Source: Sphingomonas arvum
GTDB lineage: Bacteria > Pseudomonadota > Alphaproteobacteria > Sphingomonadales > Sphingomonadaceae
Reading direction: 5' to 3'
DNA: 64,000 nucleotides
NCBI RefSeq assembly: GCF_026013565.1
Contig: NZ_JAPDOB010000001.1
Location: forward strand, 1-64,000
Made by a program: the position numbers and the translations under genes. The notes under the pieces are model-generated. The model was not told the origin of the DNA. It saw only the letters and a list, made by a program, of their open reading frames with translations, and did not search any database. Below, in pieces: positions 9,301 through 17,508 of this stretch (its first letter is position 1; each line of letters starts with the position of its first letter).

Positions 9301-12300
9301 CGCGCCCGCCCGCGCCCACCGCCCCGCTAGGGCCGCTGGCGCTGTTCTGGGCGGAGCCTGTTCCACCGGTTCCGCCCGCGCCCCCTGCGCCGCCGCTGCC
9401 GCCCGCCCCGCCGCTGCCGCCCAAACCGCTGGCGGTGAGGCGCAGCTGGCCAAAGGTTACCGAACCCAGGTTGCCCGACAGCGCCTGCACGTCGCCGCTC
9501 TGGGTACCCGCCTGAACGCTGCCGCCGGTGCCTGCTCCGCCAAGGCCGCCCGTGCCGCCACGGCCGCCAACACCGCCCCGGCCGCCGTCACCGTCGAACC
9601 CGCCGGCGCTGCCGCCGCCCGGCCCGCCGGCGCCACCCGTTCCACCGCTGCCGCCGCGACCGCCCGCGCCCCCGTTGCCGGTTGCATCCAGGCTGGCGTT
9701 TCCGATTTCCAGCGTGCCGTTCCCGGCCGAGCCCAAAACCAGGACGCTGCCGCCTTGGCCGCTTCCGCCAACGCCACCGGAGGCGCCGGCAGTCCCGGAC
9801 TGGCCGGTGCCGCCAGCGCCGCCGCTCGCGCCGCTTGCCGCAGCGCTGCCGGCCGCGCCAGTTGTCCCGTTCCCGCCGTCGCCGCCATTACCGCCGCTGC
9901 CGAGCGCCGAGGCGTACAGGCCGCCGATCTCGCCGCCACTGATCCGGATCAGCGCGGGTCCGCCATCGCTGTTGGCAGCGATGACTTGGGCGAACCCGCC
10001 GCTGCCGTCGCCCCCCCGTCCACCCGACGCGCCGCGCCCGCCGGTTCCGTCCGCCGACAGCGCGGCTCCGCCCCGCAGGTCGACCGTTCCGTTCGTCGCC
10101 TGGATGGCGGTGCCGCCGGTCAGCCACTGGCCGCTCGGCGAACTCAATGTCCCGCCGCCGGTGCCCGTGCCGCCGGTCGTGCCGGACCCGCCTAACCCGT
10201 CGCTGCCGAGATCGGCAAAGCCGGAAGCCGTTAGCGAGCCGCCGTTGATCGCTTCCAGGACCGTGGTGCCGCCGGTGCCGCTTCCACCGGTTCCTTCGGC
10301 AACGGACCCGCCGTTGCCCGCTGCTTGCAGCTCGACGCCGATCAGGACGATTCGGCCGCCACGGCCGCTGACCCTCGCCTCGCCGCCCACAGCCGAGCCG
10401 CCCGCCACCGCTACGCCGGCGCGGTCTAGGATGTCGCCGCCGCCCCGCGCGTTCGCCAGCAGACTCGTCGCTCCGCGCACGGCGAAGGTGTCGCCGCGCC
10501 CGATGCTGGTGATGCGCGCGACGCCGCCCTGGGCCGCCCCGCCGCGAGCGCCGCCGGCGGCGAGTCCGCCATAGCCGCTGACGTCCAGGGAGAAATCGTA
10601 AGAGATCGATACCCGGCCGCCACTGGTGCCCGCCGCGATGCGCCCGCCAGTGCCGCTGCCCCCTGCGCCGGTGACGCCCGTGCTGCCTTGCCCGATGGCC
10701 GACAGCTCCGACCCGCCGTCGATGTCGATCAGGCTGCCGGAGCCGCCGAACGCCTGCAGGTCGATCTCGCCCCCGGTGCCGTCGGCGCCAACCCCGCCAC
10801 ATACCAGGCACTCGCTGAAACCGCCGCCGATCCCGTCGGCCCGCGCCAGCACGTCGCGGTTGAGATGCAGGGACGAGTTGGCGCCTTCAGAATAGATGGT
10901 GATCCGTCCCCCGATGCCGGCGCCGGCATCGCCGCTGGCGAGCACCAGGCCGCCAACTCCGCTGGCGTCGAGCCACAGGTCGGCACGGGCCGTGACCCTC
11001 GCCCCTCCGGACGCAAGGATGTCGATTGCTCCGCCCGTTCCGCGCCCTGCGGTGAAGCCGGCTCCAGTGGTGCTGCCTCCGTCGCCCAGCGCCGACAGGA
11101 AGTCGCCGAGTGGAGAGCCGAGGTTGAGGTCGAGCAGCCCGCCGCCCGCCGCCTGAAGGCTGGTCGAGCCGCCAGTGCCCGCTCCACCATCGCCGCCGGT
11201 GCCCTGTCCCCCCCGCCCGTCGGCCGCGAGCTGCACGTTACCGACCACGCGCAGCAGGGCACTGGACGACAGGCCCGCGAAACCGCCCGTTCCGGCGCCG
11301 CCCGTGCGACCGACCCCGCCCGCCCCGTCTGCCTGAAGGTTCACTTGGCCGGCGGTGGTCACTGCGCCGGAACTGCCGAGCGAGGCCCTGCCGCCCGTTC
11401 CCGTCCCGCCCGTGCCGTTGCCGGCAGCGCCGCCGCCGCCAGAGGCGTTGGCCGCGAACTGACCAGCGAAGGTCAGCGTTCCGGCGGGTCCGCCATTGTC
11501 GGACAGGCCGCCGGTGCCCGCGCCGCCGGCCGCGTTCGGACCCTCGCCTTCACCCCCGATGCCGCGTGCGCTGACGGCGCTGGTGCCGTTCACCGTCAGC
11601 GTACCGGTTGCCCCCGCGACGGAGCCCACCGCGGCCCGGCCGCCCGTGCCGCTGCCCCCGCTGCCGCCCTCGCTGCGGCCGCCGGCGCCATCGGCGGAGA
11701 CGAACAGGTCGGTGCCCTCGATCACCGGGTCGACCGTCAGTGAGCCATTGCCGCTGCCAATCGTGACGGAAGCGGAGCCGCCAACGCCGCTGCCACCGCT
11801 GCCGCCAGAAGCTGCGCCGCCGCGGCCATCGGCTGCTGCGCCGATGCCGCGCGCCACCACCGTTCCGCCCTGCGCGCCGACCTGCACGGTGCCGCCGGCG
11901 CCCCGGCCGCCGCTGCCGTTGCACAGCTCGCACGCGCGGCCCGCACCGCCGCCGCCATAGCCGCTCGCCACGAGGTACATGCCGTCGGTCGCGGTCAGCC
12001 GCGCGCCGGTGGCCGTGGTCCGGACCGTTACGTTGCCGCCCAAGCCCGTGCCGCCGGTGCCCGCATCCGCCGCACCCCCGCCGCTGCCATCGGCCTGGGC
12101 GTAGAGTCCGCCGCCGATCGCCAGGCTGGCGTTGCCGTGGACGGACACGCCGATCGCCCCGCCGGTGCCGTTACCCGCTGCCGCTCCATTCACGGTGCCG
12201 TCGCCGCCTTGGCCATTCGCCAGCAGGCTCATCAGTCCGCCGACTGTCATGGTGCCGCCCGAAGCCGGATCGATGCTGTTGCCGACGTTGATTCTGACCG

Positions 12301-13534
12301 TCCCGCCCGTGGCATCCTGCCCGGGCGCGGCGGCTCGGCTGACATCGGCCAGGAGGTCGCCCGCAATGCTCAGTGTCTGCGGCCCGCTGACGGATAGGTT
12401 CATCGCGCCTGCGGTCACGCCCAGGTTGCTGCCGAAGGTCAGGTTGGCGACGTTGGCCTGAAATGCTACCTGGCCGGTGAGGCCGGTGGTCACGTCGTTG
12501 CGGAAGGTCGCATCCTGGACGATCGCGTTGCCGGACTGGACCGTGGCCGCGCTGCCGATCGCGCCCGCGCTCACGTTCTGCCCGGCCGACAGCACCACCG
12601 TGCTGCCGTCCACGCTGGCGGACGCGGCCGGCGTGAAGCCGAGGTCGGCGCCGCCGCTGATCAGCATGGTCAGCGCCGTGTTCTTGGGAATGGCGACGAG
12701 GTAAATGCGCTGGGTGTCGGCGGCGCCCGTGCTCGCGCCGCCGGTCACCCGGCCGTTGACGTTCAATCCCGTGCCGCTCGTCGTGCCGGCGGTGACCTGG
12801 ATGTTATACAGGTTGTCGGGGCTGAAGGTGATGGTTGCCGCTTCGGCCGCCACCAGCGCCGCGGCGCCCGAGGTGGTGATTGTCCCGCTGTGGAAGATCG
12901 CCGGGGCCACCATCGCCGTGTAACTGCTGCTGGCGGCTGTCGTGGTGATGCTGGACCCTGCAAGCGTGGTGATGGCCTTGTTCGCGAGGCTAGGGTTGAA
13001 GGTCACCGTGCTGGTGGCGGTGTTCAGCCACGCGTCCGTGCCGTTCCACGGGTCGGCGGTGGTCAGCCCCAGGCTGCCGACATTGATCACCGCGCTGGAG
13101 CCGATCACGAAGCCGCTGGGACTATAGAAGTAGATGGTTCCGGCCGGGGCGGAGGTGTTCCCCTGCAGCGCCGACAGGATGGTGCCGTTCAGCTGGATCT
13201 GCCGTCCCGTGTCGGCCGGCAGGATCCGGTTCAGCACCGCAAAGCCGGTGAGATTGCTGCCCCGCCCGGTGGTGAACAGGGCGGTGGTGCCAGCCGGCTG
13301 GAAGATGATGGCGTCGGCCGTGCCGGTGGCGTTGTCCCTCGGCGTCCAATTGATTACGCTTTGATGCGACACCACGGTCACCGTGGTGGCGCCCGGCACG
13401 GACTGGTCAATGGCGGCGGTGCCGTAGACGACCGAGCCGTGACCGCCGAACGACTGGGCGCGCGCGGCGGCCGGCACCAGCAGGGCGGTGGCGATGGCGA
13501 TGCGCGAGCAGAACGAGCGGTTGAGCGGACGCAT
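6320..13534 (-). CDS. Two-partner secretion exoprotein (TpsA, filamentous-haemagglutinin type)
   Basis: 2404 aa. A signal peptide (residues 1-26, RIAIATALLVPAAARAQ) is followed by a TPS/haemagglutinin N-terminal domain (about 27-165): VVSHQSVINWTPRDN, GRGSNLTGFAVLNRI, LNGTILSALQGN and SPSGFVIGSSAVINVGSLG, the last in place of the usual NPNG motif. Residues about 400-1470 are an extraordinary Gly-rich beta-helix-like array (GTGG, GGAGTGG, ADGRGG units), and the rest is Ser/Ala/Gly-rich beta-solenoid sequence (LTAGALRSNAALSVLAGG). The C-terminus (ELDDEGEVEEPVSGSG) is acidic with no obvious toxin domain. The role is probably a secreted or surface-attached adhesin/matrix protein exported by the adjacent TpsB. 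The start has GGAGGTGA 5 nt upstream. Confidence 0.9.
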   Translation of the reverse strand: MRPLNRSFCSRIAIATALLVPAAARAQSFGGHGSVVYGTAAIDQSVPGATTVTVVSHQSVINWTPRDNATGTADAIIFQPAGTTALFTTGRGSNLTGFAVLNRILPADTGRQIQLNGTILSALQGNTSAPAGTIYFYSPSGFVIGSSAVINVGSLGLTTADPWNGTDAWLNTATSTVTFNPSLANKAITTLAGSSITTTAASSSYTAMVAPAIFHSGTITTSGAAALVAAEAATITFSPDNLYNIQVTAGTTSGTGLNVNGRVTGGASTGAADTQRIYLVAIPKNTALTMLISGGADLGFTPAASASVDGSTVVLSAGQNVSAGAIGSAATVQSGNAIVQDATFRNDVTTGLTGQVAFQANVANLTFGSNLGVTAGAMNLSVSGPQTLSIAGDLLADVSRAAAPGQDATGGTVRINVGNSIDPASGGTMTVGGLMSLLANGQGGDGTVNGAAAGNGTGGAIGVSVHGNASLAIGGGLYAQADGSGGGAADAGTGGTGLGGNVTVRTTATGARLTATDGMYLVASGYGGGGAGRACELCNGSGGRGAGGTVQVGAQGGTVVARGIGAAADGRGGAASGGSGGSGVGGSASVTIGSGNGSLTVDPVIEGTDLFVSADGAGGRSEGGSGGSGTGGRAAVGSVAGATGTLTVNGTSAVSARGIGGEGEGPNAAGGAGTGGLSDNGGPAGTLTFAGQFAANASGGGGAAGNGTGGTGTGGRASLGSSGAVTTAGQVNLQADGAGGVGRTGGAGTGGFAGLSSSALLRVVGNVQLAADGRGGQGTGGDGGAGTGGSTSLQAAGGGLLDLNLGSPLGDFLSALGDGGSTTGAGFTAGRGTGGAIDILASGGARVTARADLWLDASGVGGLVLASGDAGAGIGGRITIYSEGANSSLHLNRDVLARADGIGGGFSECLVCGGVGADGTGGEIDLQAFGGSGSLIDIDGGSELSAIGQGSTGVTGAGGSGTGGRIAAGTSGGRVSISYDFSLDVSGYGGLAAGGARGGAAQGGVARITSIGRGDTFAVRGATSLLANARGGGDILDRAGVAVAGGSAVGGEARVSGRGGRIVLIGVELQAAGNGGSVAEGTGGSGTGGTTVLEAINGGSLTASGFADLGSDGLGGSGTTGGTGTGGGTLSSPSGQWLTGGTAIQATNGTVDLRGGAALSADGTGGRGASGGRGGDGSGGFAQVIAANSDGGPALIRISGGEIGGLYASALGSGGNGGDGGNGTTGAAGSAAASGASGGAGGTGQSGTAGASGGVGGSGQGGSVLVLGSAGNGTLEIGNASLDATGNGGAGGRGGSGGTGGAGGPGGGSAGGFDGDGGRGGVGGRGGTGGLGGAGTGGSVQAGTQSGDVQALSGNLGSVTFGQLRLTASGLGGSGGAGGSGGAGGAGGTGGTGSAQNSASGPSGAVGAGGRGGHGGDARNGMAALLVGGSPVTVDVARLTADATGGDGGRGANAVADGDGGDALIGGGERQVAVLVSGREAKPEQRGTLSTSNLVASASAVGGNGAVRGLSRSLGGNLFQFTNSDGQLGSASFDIRADAIGAGAVPDLVSVASGAVVIDRAFSFSTSSALAVTSGNGGNLDAASIALAAPTFVANPARAAPPDPGTYTAGSWSIMTGNALVVTANIRSLNDFAVQSPGSMALYDVDAAGALTLGSDMAGITTRNLRSGGPLQVTAAGAIGLSNAVSGATLHLLSSAGGISGGDLSAAGRLTASSPGAISLQHVSTTGSGSHDLIISSGTTVTAGDAASSGNAVLVSNGDLTTGNVSASSAVLLARGAVIAGDLSTPAAGQLLVGGNDLAGLGGTVGSDAYDVGAVLAPAQATPNGRAIELGTVTTGHFRAAAGEGFMAKSISAAQGAVIGSGTDLQVGSVTVTAGPLSLASGGSLTAGALRSNAALSVLAGGSVSLGALASGNGANLVVRAGGPLGAGAVTSANSLALLSGGALNVGDVSAAGSLVLLANGNIAAGSLNSGPNPLLVGGYAMAANAGAPDGFDFAAVAGATPVAAGGDVTVSGAVSTQRLTGASVGDASFEGDVTASQLARFGAGGTLTIGGAWSAPTIELTSNDMAVLATGRLAAPGTLQLQSSNGTQMLIGDGLTGSGYLLDNAEFARLRGASILLGGRADTTAARDVVVGKLSVAGTQLGSSGTLQIGTTGGTRAGMVAVTGLLDATGFGAGQAVAFSAREFQLDAATGAVSLTGSGAALSGTLDIAADRVFAAEGAILDRLAADPNHSGREADLAAPTTTPRPDGLLRAGSILVHDPLQVLVQNSGTRDLPAGVLAGDAELVTRSSQGASPIELIVNGQIVGPGEPATGFAVWSAVTGAPGFAAAQYTANSSVNGCLLSVVSCAPVPLRAPDILLFTPPPLADIFITGLMDKELDDEGEVEEPVSGSGNPALMSAPGEGQ
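9120..12330 (-). repeat. Gly-rich degenerate repeat array coding for the TpsA core
   Basis: About 3.2 kb of low-complexity DNA dominated by GGC/GGT/ACC/GCC-type codons. It encodes imperfect units of roughly 40-50 residues of the form 'L-ADG-GG-G-GG-GTGG' (for example QLAADGRGGQGTGGDGGAGT). Units are alike but not identical, so this is an old, diverged array. The same composition produces long meaningless open frames on the opposite strand. Such an array is prone to slippage and assembly error. Confidence 0.75.
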
Positions 13535-13537
13535 GGG

Positions 13538-15274
13538 TCACCTCCACGGCAGCAGGCGGGTGGTCAGGGTCAGCAGCACCCGCGCATCGGGCTTGCGGTC
13601 GGTGAGGCCGGCGCGGCGCAGCCCCTTGGCGGCGGTCAGTTCCATTCGCAGGCGGTCCCCAAGCTCGGCTCGAACGCCTCCGCCGGCCGAGGTCAGCCGG
13701 TCGGCTCCCGCGCCGTCCCGCTTGTTCCACGCCCACGCCGCGTCGCCGAACAGAAAGGGCTGGAGTTGCAGGGGCCCACGGCCGAGCGGCAAGCGCGGGC
13801 CGCGCAGTTCGCCCGTTACGCCCACGCCGCTGTCGCCGCTGATCGTGCCCGCATCGTAGCCGCGACCAATCGTGTAGTTGCCCCCGGTGAACTCCTCGAA
13901 GGCGGGCAGGGGATCGAAGGCGAGCTGCGCCCGCGGGCTGACGAACACGGACATCGTGCGCCCCAGCGCCAACTCCGCGCCGCCGGCCGCCCGGATCAGC
14001 ATCGGCGTCGGATCGGCATCAAGCCGGCTCAACGGCACCACGTCCGGATCGGTGCAGTTGACCGCCCGGCAGCTGCTGCTCGCGCCGAAGAGGTCGAGGC
14101 CGCGGCGCAGCTCCAAGGCGCCGTTCAGTCGCCAGTGCGGGAGGCCGCGCTTCAGGTCGATCGCCTCGAAGCTGGTGCGCAGGAAGGCGATCCGCAGCCG
14201 GTCGCGGGTCAGCGGGGCGATCAGCTCGACCCGCTGGTTGAGCAGGTCCAGGCCGCCGGACAGATACCAGCTGCGCGACTGGCGGCGGACCAGGGGATAA
14301 GTCAGGCCCAGGGTGGCGAACAGGGTTCGGGCCCTGAGCGCTGGGTCCCCCGCATCCGCGCCGATCTCCGGCCGGCTCCAGGCGTAGGTGACCTGCCCGT
14401 TGATCACCAGGCCCTCGCCGCCGGGTCGGAATTCGTGCCCGGCCTGCATGATGCGCTGCTCGCGCCAGCCGCCCAGCACATTGTAGTAGCTAAGCGTAGT
14501 GGCGTCGCCGAGCCCCGTCAGACCATAGACCTGCGCCCGGACCTGTCCGCCCCACCGGCCCGTCCCCCGCGCGGCAAGGTTTTGGATGGTGGCGTCCACC
14601 GCATAGGGCCGCCGCACCACGGTCACCTCGCCGACCAGGTCGCCAGGCGCGGTGCTGGCCGGGCGCAGCGTCAGCTGGACGTTGTAACCCGGCAGGTCCC
14701 GGGCCAGCAGCAGGTAGCGCTCGGCCCGGCGCCGATCGAAGATCGGGTCGGCGGTCAGCTTGCCTAGATAGCTCGCCAGCTTGGCCTCGGCCCCGCCGGT
14801 CTGACCGCGGGCGCGAACGGCGGTGACCCGGCCGTAAAGCACCTCCATCTGGACCACGCCGTTCTCGATCCGCTGCACGGGCACTTGAACGGCGGCAAGA
14901 TAGCCCTTCTCGCGCAGCACGGTGGCGGCGCGGTCGCGGATATCGCACAGCACGCTGACCGGCTGCTCGCGCCCAGCCAGGTCGGCCCAGCTGCGCCGCA
15001 TCTCGTCGGATGTCGCGCCCTTGAGCCCGTTGAAGCGGACCTCGCTGAGCGTCACGGTGATGCTGGCGAACTGCGGGTCCGCGAGCGCGCAGGGCGAGCG
15101 CTCGACATCGCCGCCGACGTTCAGGCGCGACTGCTCGGTTCGCGGCAGCTGCTCGATGCGGGACAACTCGTCGCGGGTCGGGGCGACGGCCTGGGCTTCG
15201 GCGGCGCTGGGCCACCAGGCGCTCAGCAACGCGGCCGCGAAGCTTCCACCGGTGGTCAGGCCACGACCTACCAT
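13538..15274 (-). CDS. TpsB outer-membrane transporter (ShlB/FhaC/HecB family)
   Basis: 578 aa from ATG 15274, preferred over a start at 15322 because AGGGGAAG sits just upstream and the signal peptide then begins normally (residues 1-29, SFAAALLSAWWPSAAEAQA). Residues about 50-145 form a POTRA_2 domain (ITVTLSEVRFNGLKGATSDE, GYLAAVQVPVQRIENGVVQM, VLYGRVTAVRARG). The rest is a 16-strand-type ShlB barrel with alternating strands (AQVYGLTGLGDATTLSYYNV, GQVTYAWSRPEI, YTIGRGYDAGTISGDSGVG, FLFGDAAWAW). It exports TpsA, encoded 3 nt downstream. POTRA/barrel architecture, a ~560-600 aa length and the gene order are all standard for TpsB. Confidence 0.92.
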   Translation of the reverse strand: MVGRGLTTGGSFAAALLSAWWPSAAEAQAVAPTRDELSRIEQLPRTEQSRLNVGGDVERSPCALADPQFASITVTLSEVRFNGLKGATSDEMRRSWADLAGREQPVSVLCDIRDRAATVLREKGYLAAVQVPVQRIENGVVQMEVLYGRVTAVRARGQTGGAEAKLASYLGKLTADPIFDRRRAERYLLLARDLPGYNVQLTLRPASTAPGDLVGEVTVVRRPYAVDATIQNLAARGTGRWGGQVRAQVYGLTGLGDATTLSYYNVLGGWREQRIMQAGHEFRPGGEGLVINGQVTYAWSRPEIGADAGDPALRARTLFATLGLTYPLVRRQSRSWYLSGGLDLLNQRVELIAPLTRDRLRIAFLRTSFEAIDLKRGLPHWRLNGALELRRGLDLFGASSSCRAVNCTDPDVVPLSRLDADPTPMLIRAAGGAELALGRTMSVFVSPRAQLAFDPLPAFEEFTGGNYTIGRGYDAGTISGDSGVGVTGELRGPRLPLGRGPLQLQPFLFGDAAWAWNKRDGAGADRLTSAGGGVRAELGDRLRMELTAAKGLRRAGLTDRKPDARVLLTLTTRLLPWR

Positions 15275-15327
15275 GATCTTCCCCTGTTCGCCCTCGCTCG
15301 GGCGTGTGCCGGCGAGTCGCAAGCAGC

Positions 15328-15344
15328 GTTAATAAGCTATTAAC
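15328..15344. promoter_or_regulatory. Palindromic operator over the TPS -10 region
   Basis: GTTAATA-AGC-TATTAAC: a perfect 7-bp inverted repeat with a 3-bp spacer, overlapping the candidate -10 element. A dimeric repressor bound here would block the promoter. No regulator gene is adjacent, so the binding protein is unknown. Confidence 0.5.
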
Positions 15345-15360
15345 CTTTGGGCGGAGTCAA
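15332..15360 (-). promoter_or_regulatory. Promoter of the TPS operon
   Basis: Read on the minus strand: TTGACT (15360-15355), 17 nt, GCTTAT (15337-15332). This predicts a start site near 15325 and a leader of about 50 nt before the tpsB ATG at 15274. It is the AT-richest piece of the intergenic region. Confidence 0.5.
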
Positions 15361-15423
15361 CGTTCGGCCTTAACAAAGCCCGAAAATTCGCCGGTTCTGA
15401 GACGTTGGCCACGGGCGCAGAGG

Positions 15424-16677
15424 TCAGCTGTAGGCGCGCTCGCCATGATCGGAGATGTCGAGGCCCTCGCGTTCGGCCTCCTCGTCATGGCGTAGCGGAA
15501 GCAGCGCGCGGACCAGCCCGAAGCACAGCGCCGATCCAATTGCCGACCACCCCGCGGCGACACCAACGGCCGCCAGTTGCCGCAGCAGCTGCGGGCCGAG
15601 GGCATAGTCCGCCCCGGCATGACCGCCCAGGGCGGGTAAGGCGACGAGCGCCGTGCCGACCGACCCGATGATGCCGCCAAGGCCATGGATCCCGAACACG
15701 TCCAGGCTGTCGTCCAGCCCAAGCCGCGCCTTGGCCTTGGCTATGAAGCCATAGCAGGCGAGGCTGGCGACCACACCAAGCAGGATGGCGCCGAGCGGCC
15801 CGCTGATCCCCGCGGCCGGAGTGACGGCCACCAGCCCGGCAATGGCACCGGACGCACCGCCCAGCAGCGAGGGCTTGCCGGAGCGCCAGCGCTCGATCCC
15901 CATCCACGCCAGCACACCCGCGGCCGGCGCGGCGAAGGTGTTGACCATCGCCACCGCCGCCAGTCCATTGGCCTCCAGCGCCGAGCCGGCATTGAAGCCG
16001 AACCACCCGACCCACAGCAGCCCGGTCCCGATCAGCACCAGCGCCAGGCTATGCGGCGGCATCGCTTCACGCGGCCAGCCGACCCGCCCGCCGGCAAACG
16101 CCACGCCGACCAGCCCGGCCACGCCGGCGTTGATGTGGACCACCGTTCCGCCGGCAAAGTCGATCGCCCCCAGCGCGAACAGCAGGCCGGTCGGCGCCCA
16201 CACCATGTGCGCGACCGGCGCATAGACCAAGGTCAGCCAGAGGGCCGAGAACAGCAGTATGGCGGAAAAGCGCACTCGCTCCACCAGGGCGCCGGTGATC
16301 AGCGCCGCGGTGATGCCCGCGAAGGTCATCTGGAAGGCGGCGAACAGCAGTTCGGGGATGGCCCTGCCGGCGGTCGGCAGCGCCCAGGCGCTCGCGCCAT
16401 CCAGGCCGGCCAGCCCCGCTTTCGCCAGCGAACCGACCACCCGGCCGCCGCCGGAGAATGCAAGGCTGTAACCCCAGCCGATCCACACCAGCACGGCGAC
16501 CGCGGTGATCCCAAGCACCTGGCTCATCACGCTCAACAGGTTCTTGGCCCGGACCAGTCCGCCGTAGAACAGCGCCAGCCCGGGCAGCAGCATGAGGAGC
16601 ACCAGCGCGGTCGACACGAGCATCCAGGCCGTGTCCCCGCTATCGATCACCGGCTGCGCCCACCGCGAAACTCCCAT
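15424..16677 (-). CDS. amt: Ammonium transporter (Amt/MEP/Rh family)
   Basis: 417 aa from ATG 16677 (a GTG at 16680 is adjacent). Eleven hydrophobic segments carry family signatures: DTAWMLVSTALVLLMLLPGL (TM1), FYGGLVRAKNLLS, the first pore His in FAGGTVVHINAG, GWFGFNAGSA, and the second pore His in DVFGIHGLGGIIG. The twin histidines mark a conducting channel for NH4+/NH3. The short C-terminal tail (EEAEREGLDISDHGERAY) contains the conserved DxxxHGExAY regulatory motif contacted by GlnK. No glnK is adjacent, unlike the usual glnK-amt pair. It diverges from the exonuclease gene. Confidence 0.93.
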   Translation of the reverse strand: MGVSRWAQPVIDSGDTAWMLVSTALVLLMLLPGLALFYGGLVRAKNLLSVMSQVLGITAVAVLVWIGWGYSLAFSGGGRVVGSLAKAGLAGLDGASAWALPTAGRAIPELLFAAFQMTFAGITAALITGALVERVRFSAILLFSALWLTLVYAPVAHMVWAPTGLLFALGAIDFAGGTVVHINAGVAGLVGVAFAGGRVGWPREAMPPHSLALVLIGTGLLWVGWFGFNAGSALEANGLAAVAMVNTFAAPAAGVLAWMGIERWRSGKPSLLGGASGAIAGLVAVTPAAGISGPLGAILLGVVASLACYGFIAKAKARLGLDDSLDVFGIHGLGGIIGSVGTALVALPALGGHAGADYALGPQLLRQLAAVGVAAGWSAIGSALCFGLVRALLPLRHDEEAEREGLDISDHGERAYS

Positions 16678-16737
16678 CACCCGCTGCAGATTGGCGCGGG
16701 TCGGAGCCGATGCCGACGAGAAATGTTCACGTTGGGC

Positions 16738-17508
16738 ATGCGCATCGCGACCTACAATGTGAACGGCGTCAACGGGCGCCTGCCCGTACTGATTGAGTGG
16801 CTTCGCACCACTGAGCCCGACGTCGTCTGCCTGCAGGAACTGAAGGCCGCGTCCGAGAAGTTCCCACTCTCCGCCTTCGAGGAGGCGGGCTATGGCGCCA
16901 TTTGGCTTGGCCAGAAGAGCTGGAACGGCGTCGCCCTGCTGGCCAGGGGCGGCACGCCGGTGGAGACCCGCCGCGGCCTGCCCGGCGACCCGTCCGACGA
17001 ACAGAGCCGCTACATCGAAGGGGCGGTCGGCGGCACCCTGGTCGGCTGCCTCTACGCGCCCAACGGCAATCCCCGGCCTGGCCCCAAGTTCGACTACAAG
17101 CTGGCCTGGCTGGCGCGCTTCGAGGCGCTCGCCGCCGAACTGTTCGGCGTTCCCGGGCCAGTGGTCCTGGCGGGTGACTACAACATCATCCCGGAGGACG
17201 CAGACGCCTACAAGCCGGAGCGCTGGATCGACGACGCCCTGTTCGCCCCGGACGCACGCGACGCCTACCGGCGGCTACTCGCGCAGGGCTGGACCGATGC
17301 CCTCCGCCATCTCCACCCGGATGAGCGATTGTTCACCTTCTGGGACTATTTCCGCAATGCCTTCCCGCGCGATGCGGGTCTTCGCATCGACCACCTGCTA
17401 CTGAATGGCCCGGCGGCGAAGCGGCTGAAACAGGCCGGGGTCGATCGCAGCGTGCGGGCGCTGCCGAAGACCAGCGACCATGCGCCGACCTGGGTGGAGC
17501 TGTCATGA
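16738..17508 (+). CDS. xth: Exodeoxyribonuclease III
   Basis: 256 aa from ATG 16738, which gives the usual N-terminus MRIATYNVNGVN; an in-frame ATG at 16723 is possible. It is an AP endonuclease/3'-exonuclease of the EEP superfamily, acting in base excision repair. Motifs in order: NVNG (Asn ligand), PDVVCLQELK (Glu metal ligand), YIEGAVGG, GDYNIIPEDADAY (Asp/Asn), RIDHLLLNGPA and TSDHAPTWVEL (catalytic Asp-His). Its stop overlaps the ligase start (ATGA), coupling BER incision and ligation functions. Confidence 0.95.
   Translation: MRIATYNVNGVNGRLPVLIEWLRTTEPDVVCLQELKAASEKFPLSAFEEAGYGAIWLGQKSWNGVALLARGGTPVETRRGLPGDPSDEQSRYIEGAVGGTLVGCLYAPNGNPRPGPKFDYKLAWLARFEALAAELFGVPGPVVLAGDYNIIPEDADAYKPERWIDDALFAPDARDAYRRLLAQGWTDALRHLHPDERLFTFWDYFRNAFPRDAGLRIDHLLLNGPAAKRLKQAGVDRSVRALPKTSDHAPTWVELS

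Noticed and set aside
9293-11743. Several Pro- and Arg-rich plus-strand frames over the TpsA core
   Set aside because: Reverse complements of Gly codons give Pro/Arg/Ala codons without stops; low-complexity artefacts.
12890-14767. Long open frame on the plus strand opposite TpsB/TpsA (about 625 codons)
   Set aside because: Composition is Arg/Gly/Ala-biased shadow of the high-GC minus-strand genes; no start site, no family and the opposite strand holds a clear TpsB.
15685-16722. Upstream extension of the exonuclease III frame over the amt gene
   Set aside because: Antisense to amt; the conserved protein starts at MRIATYN.
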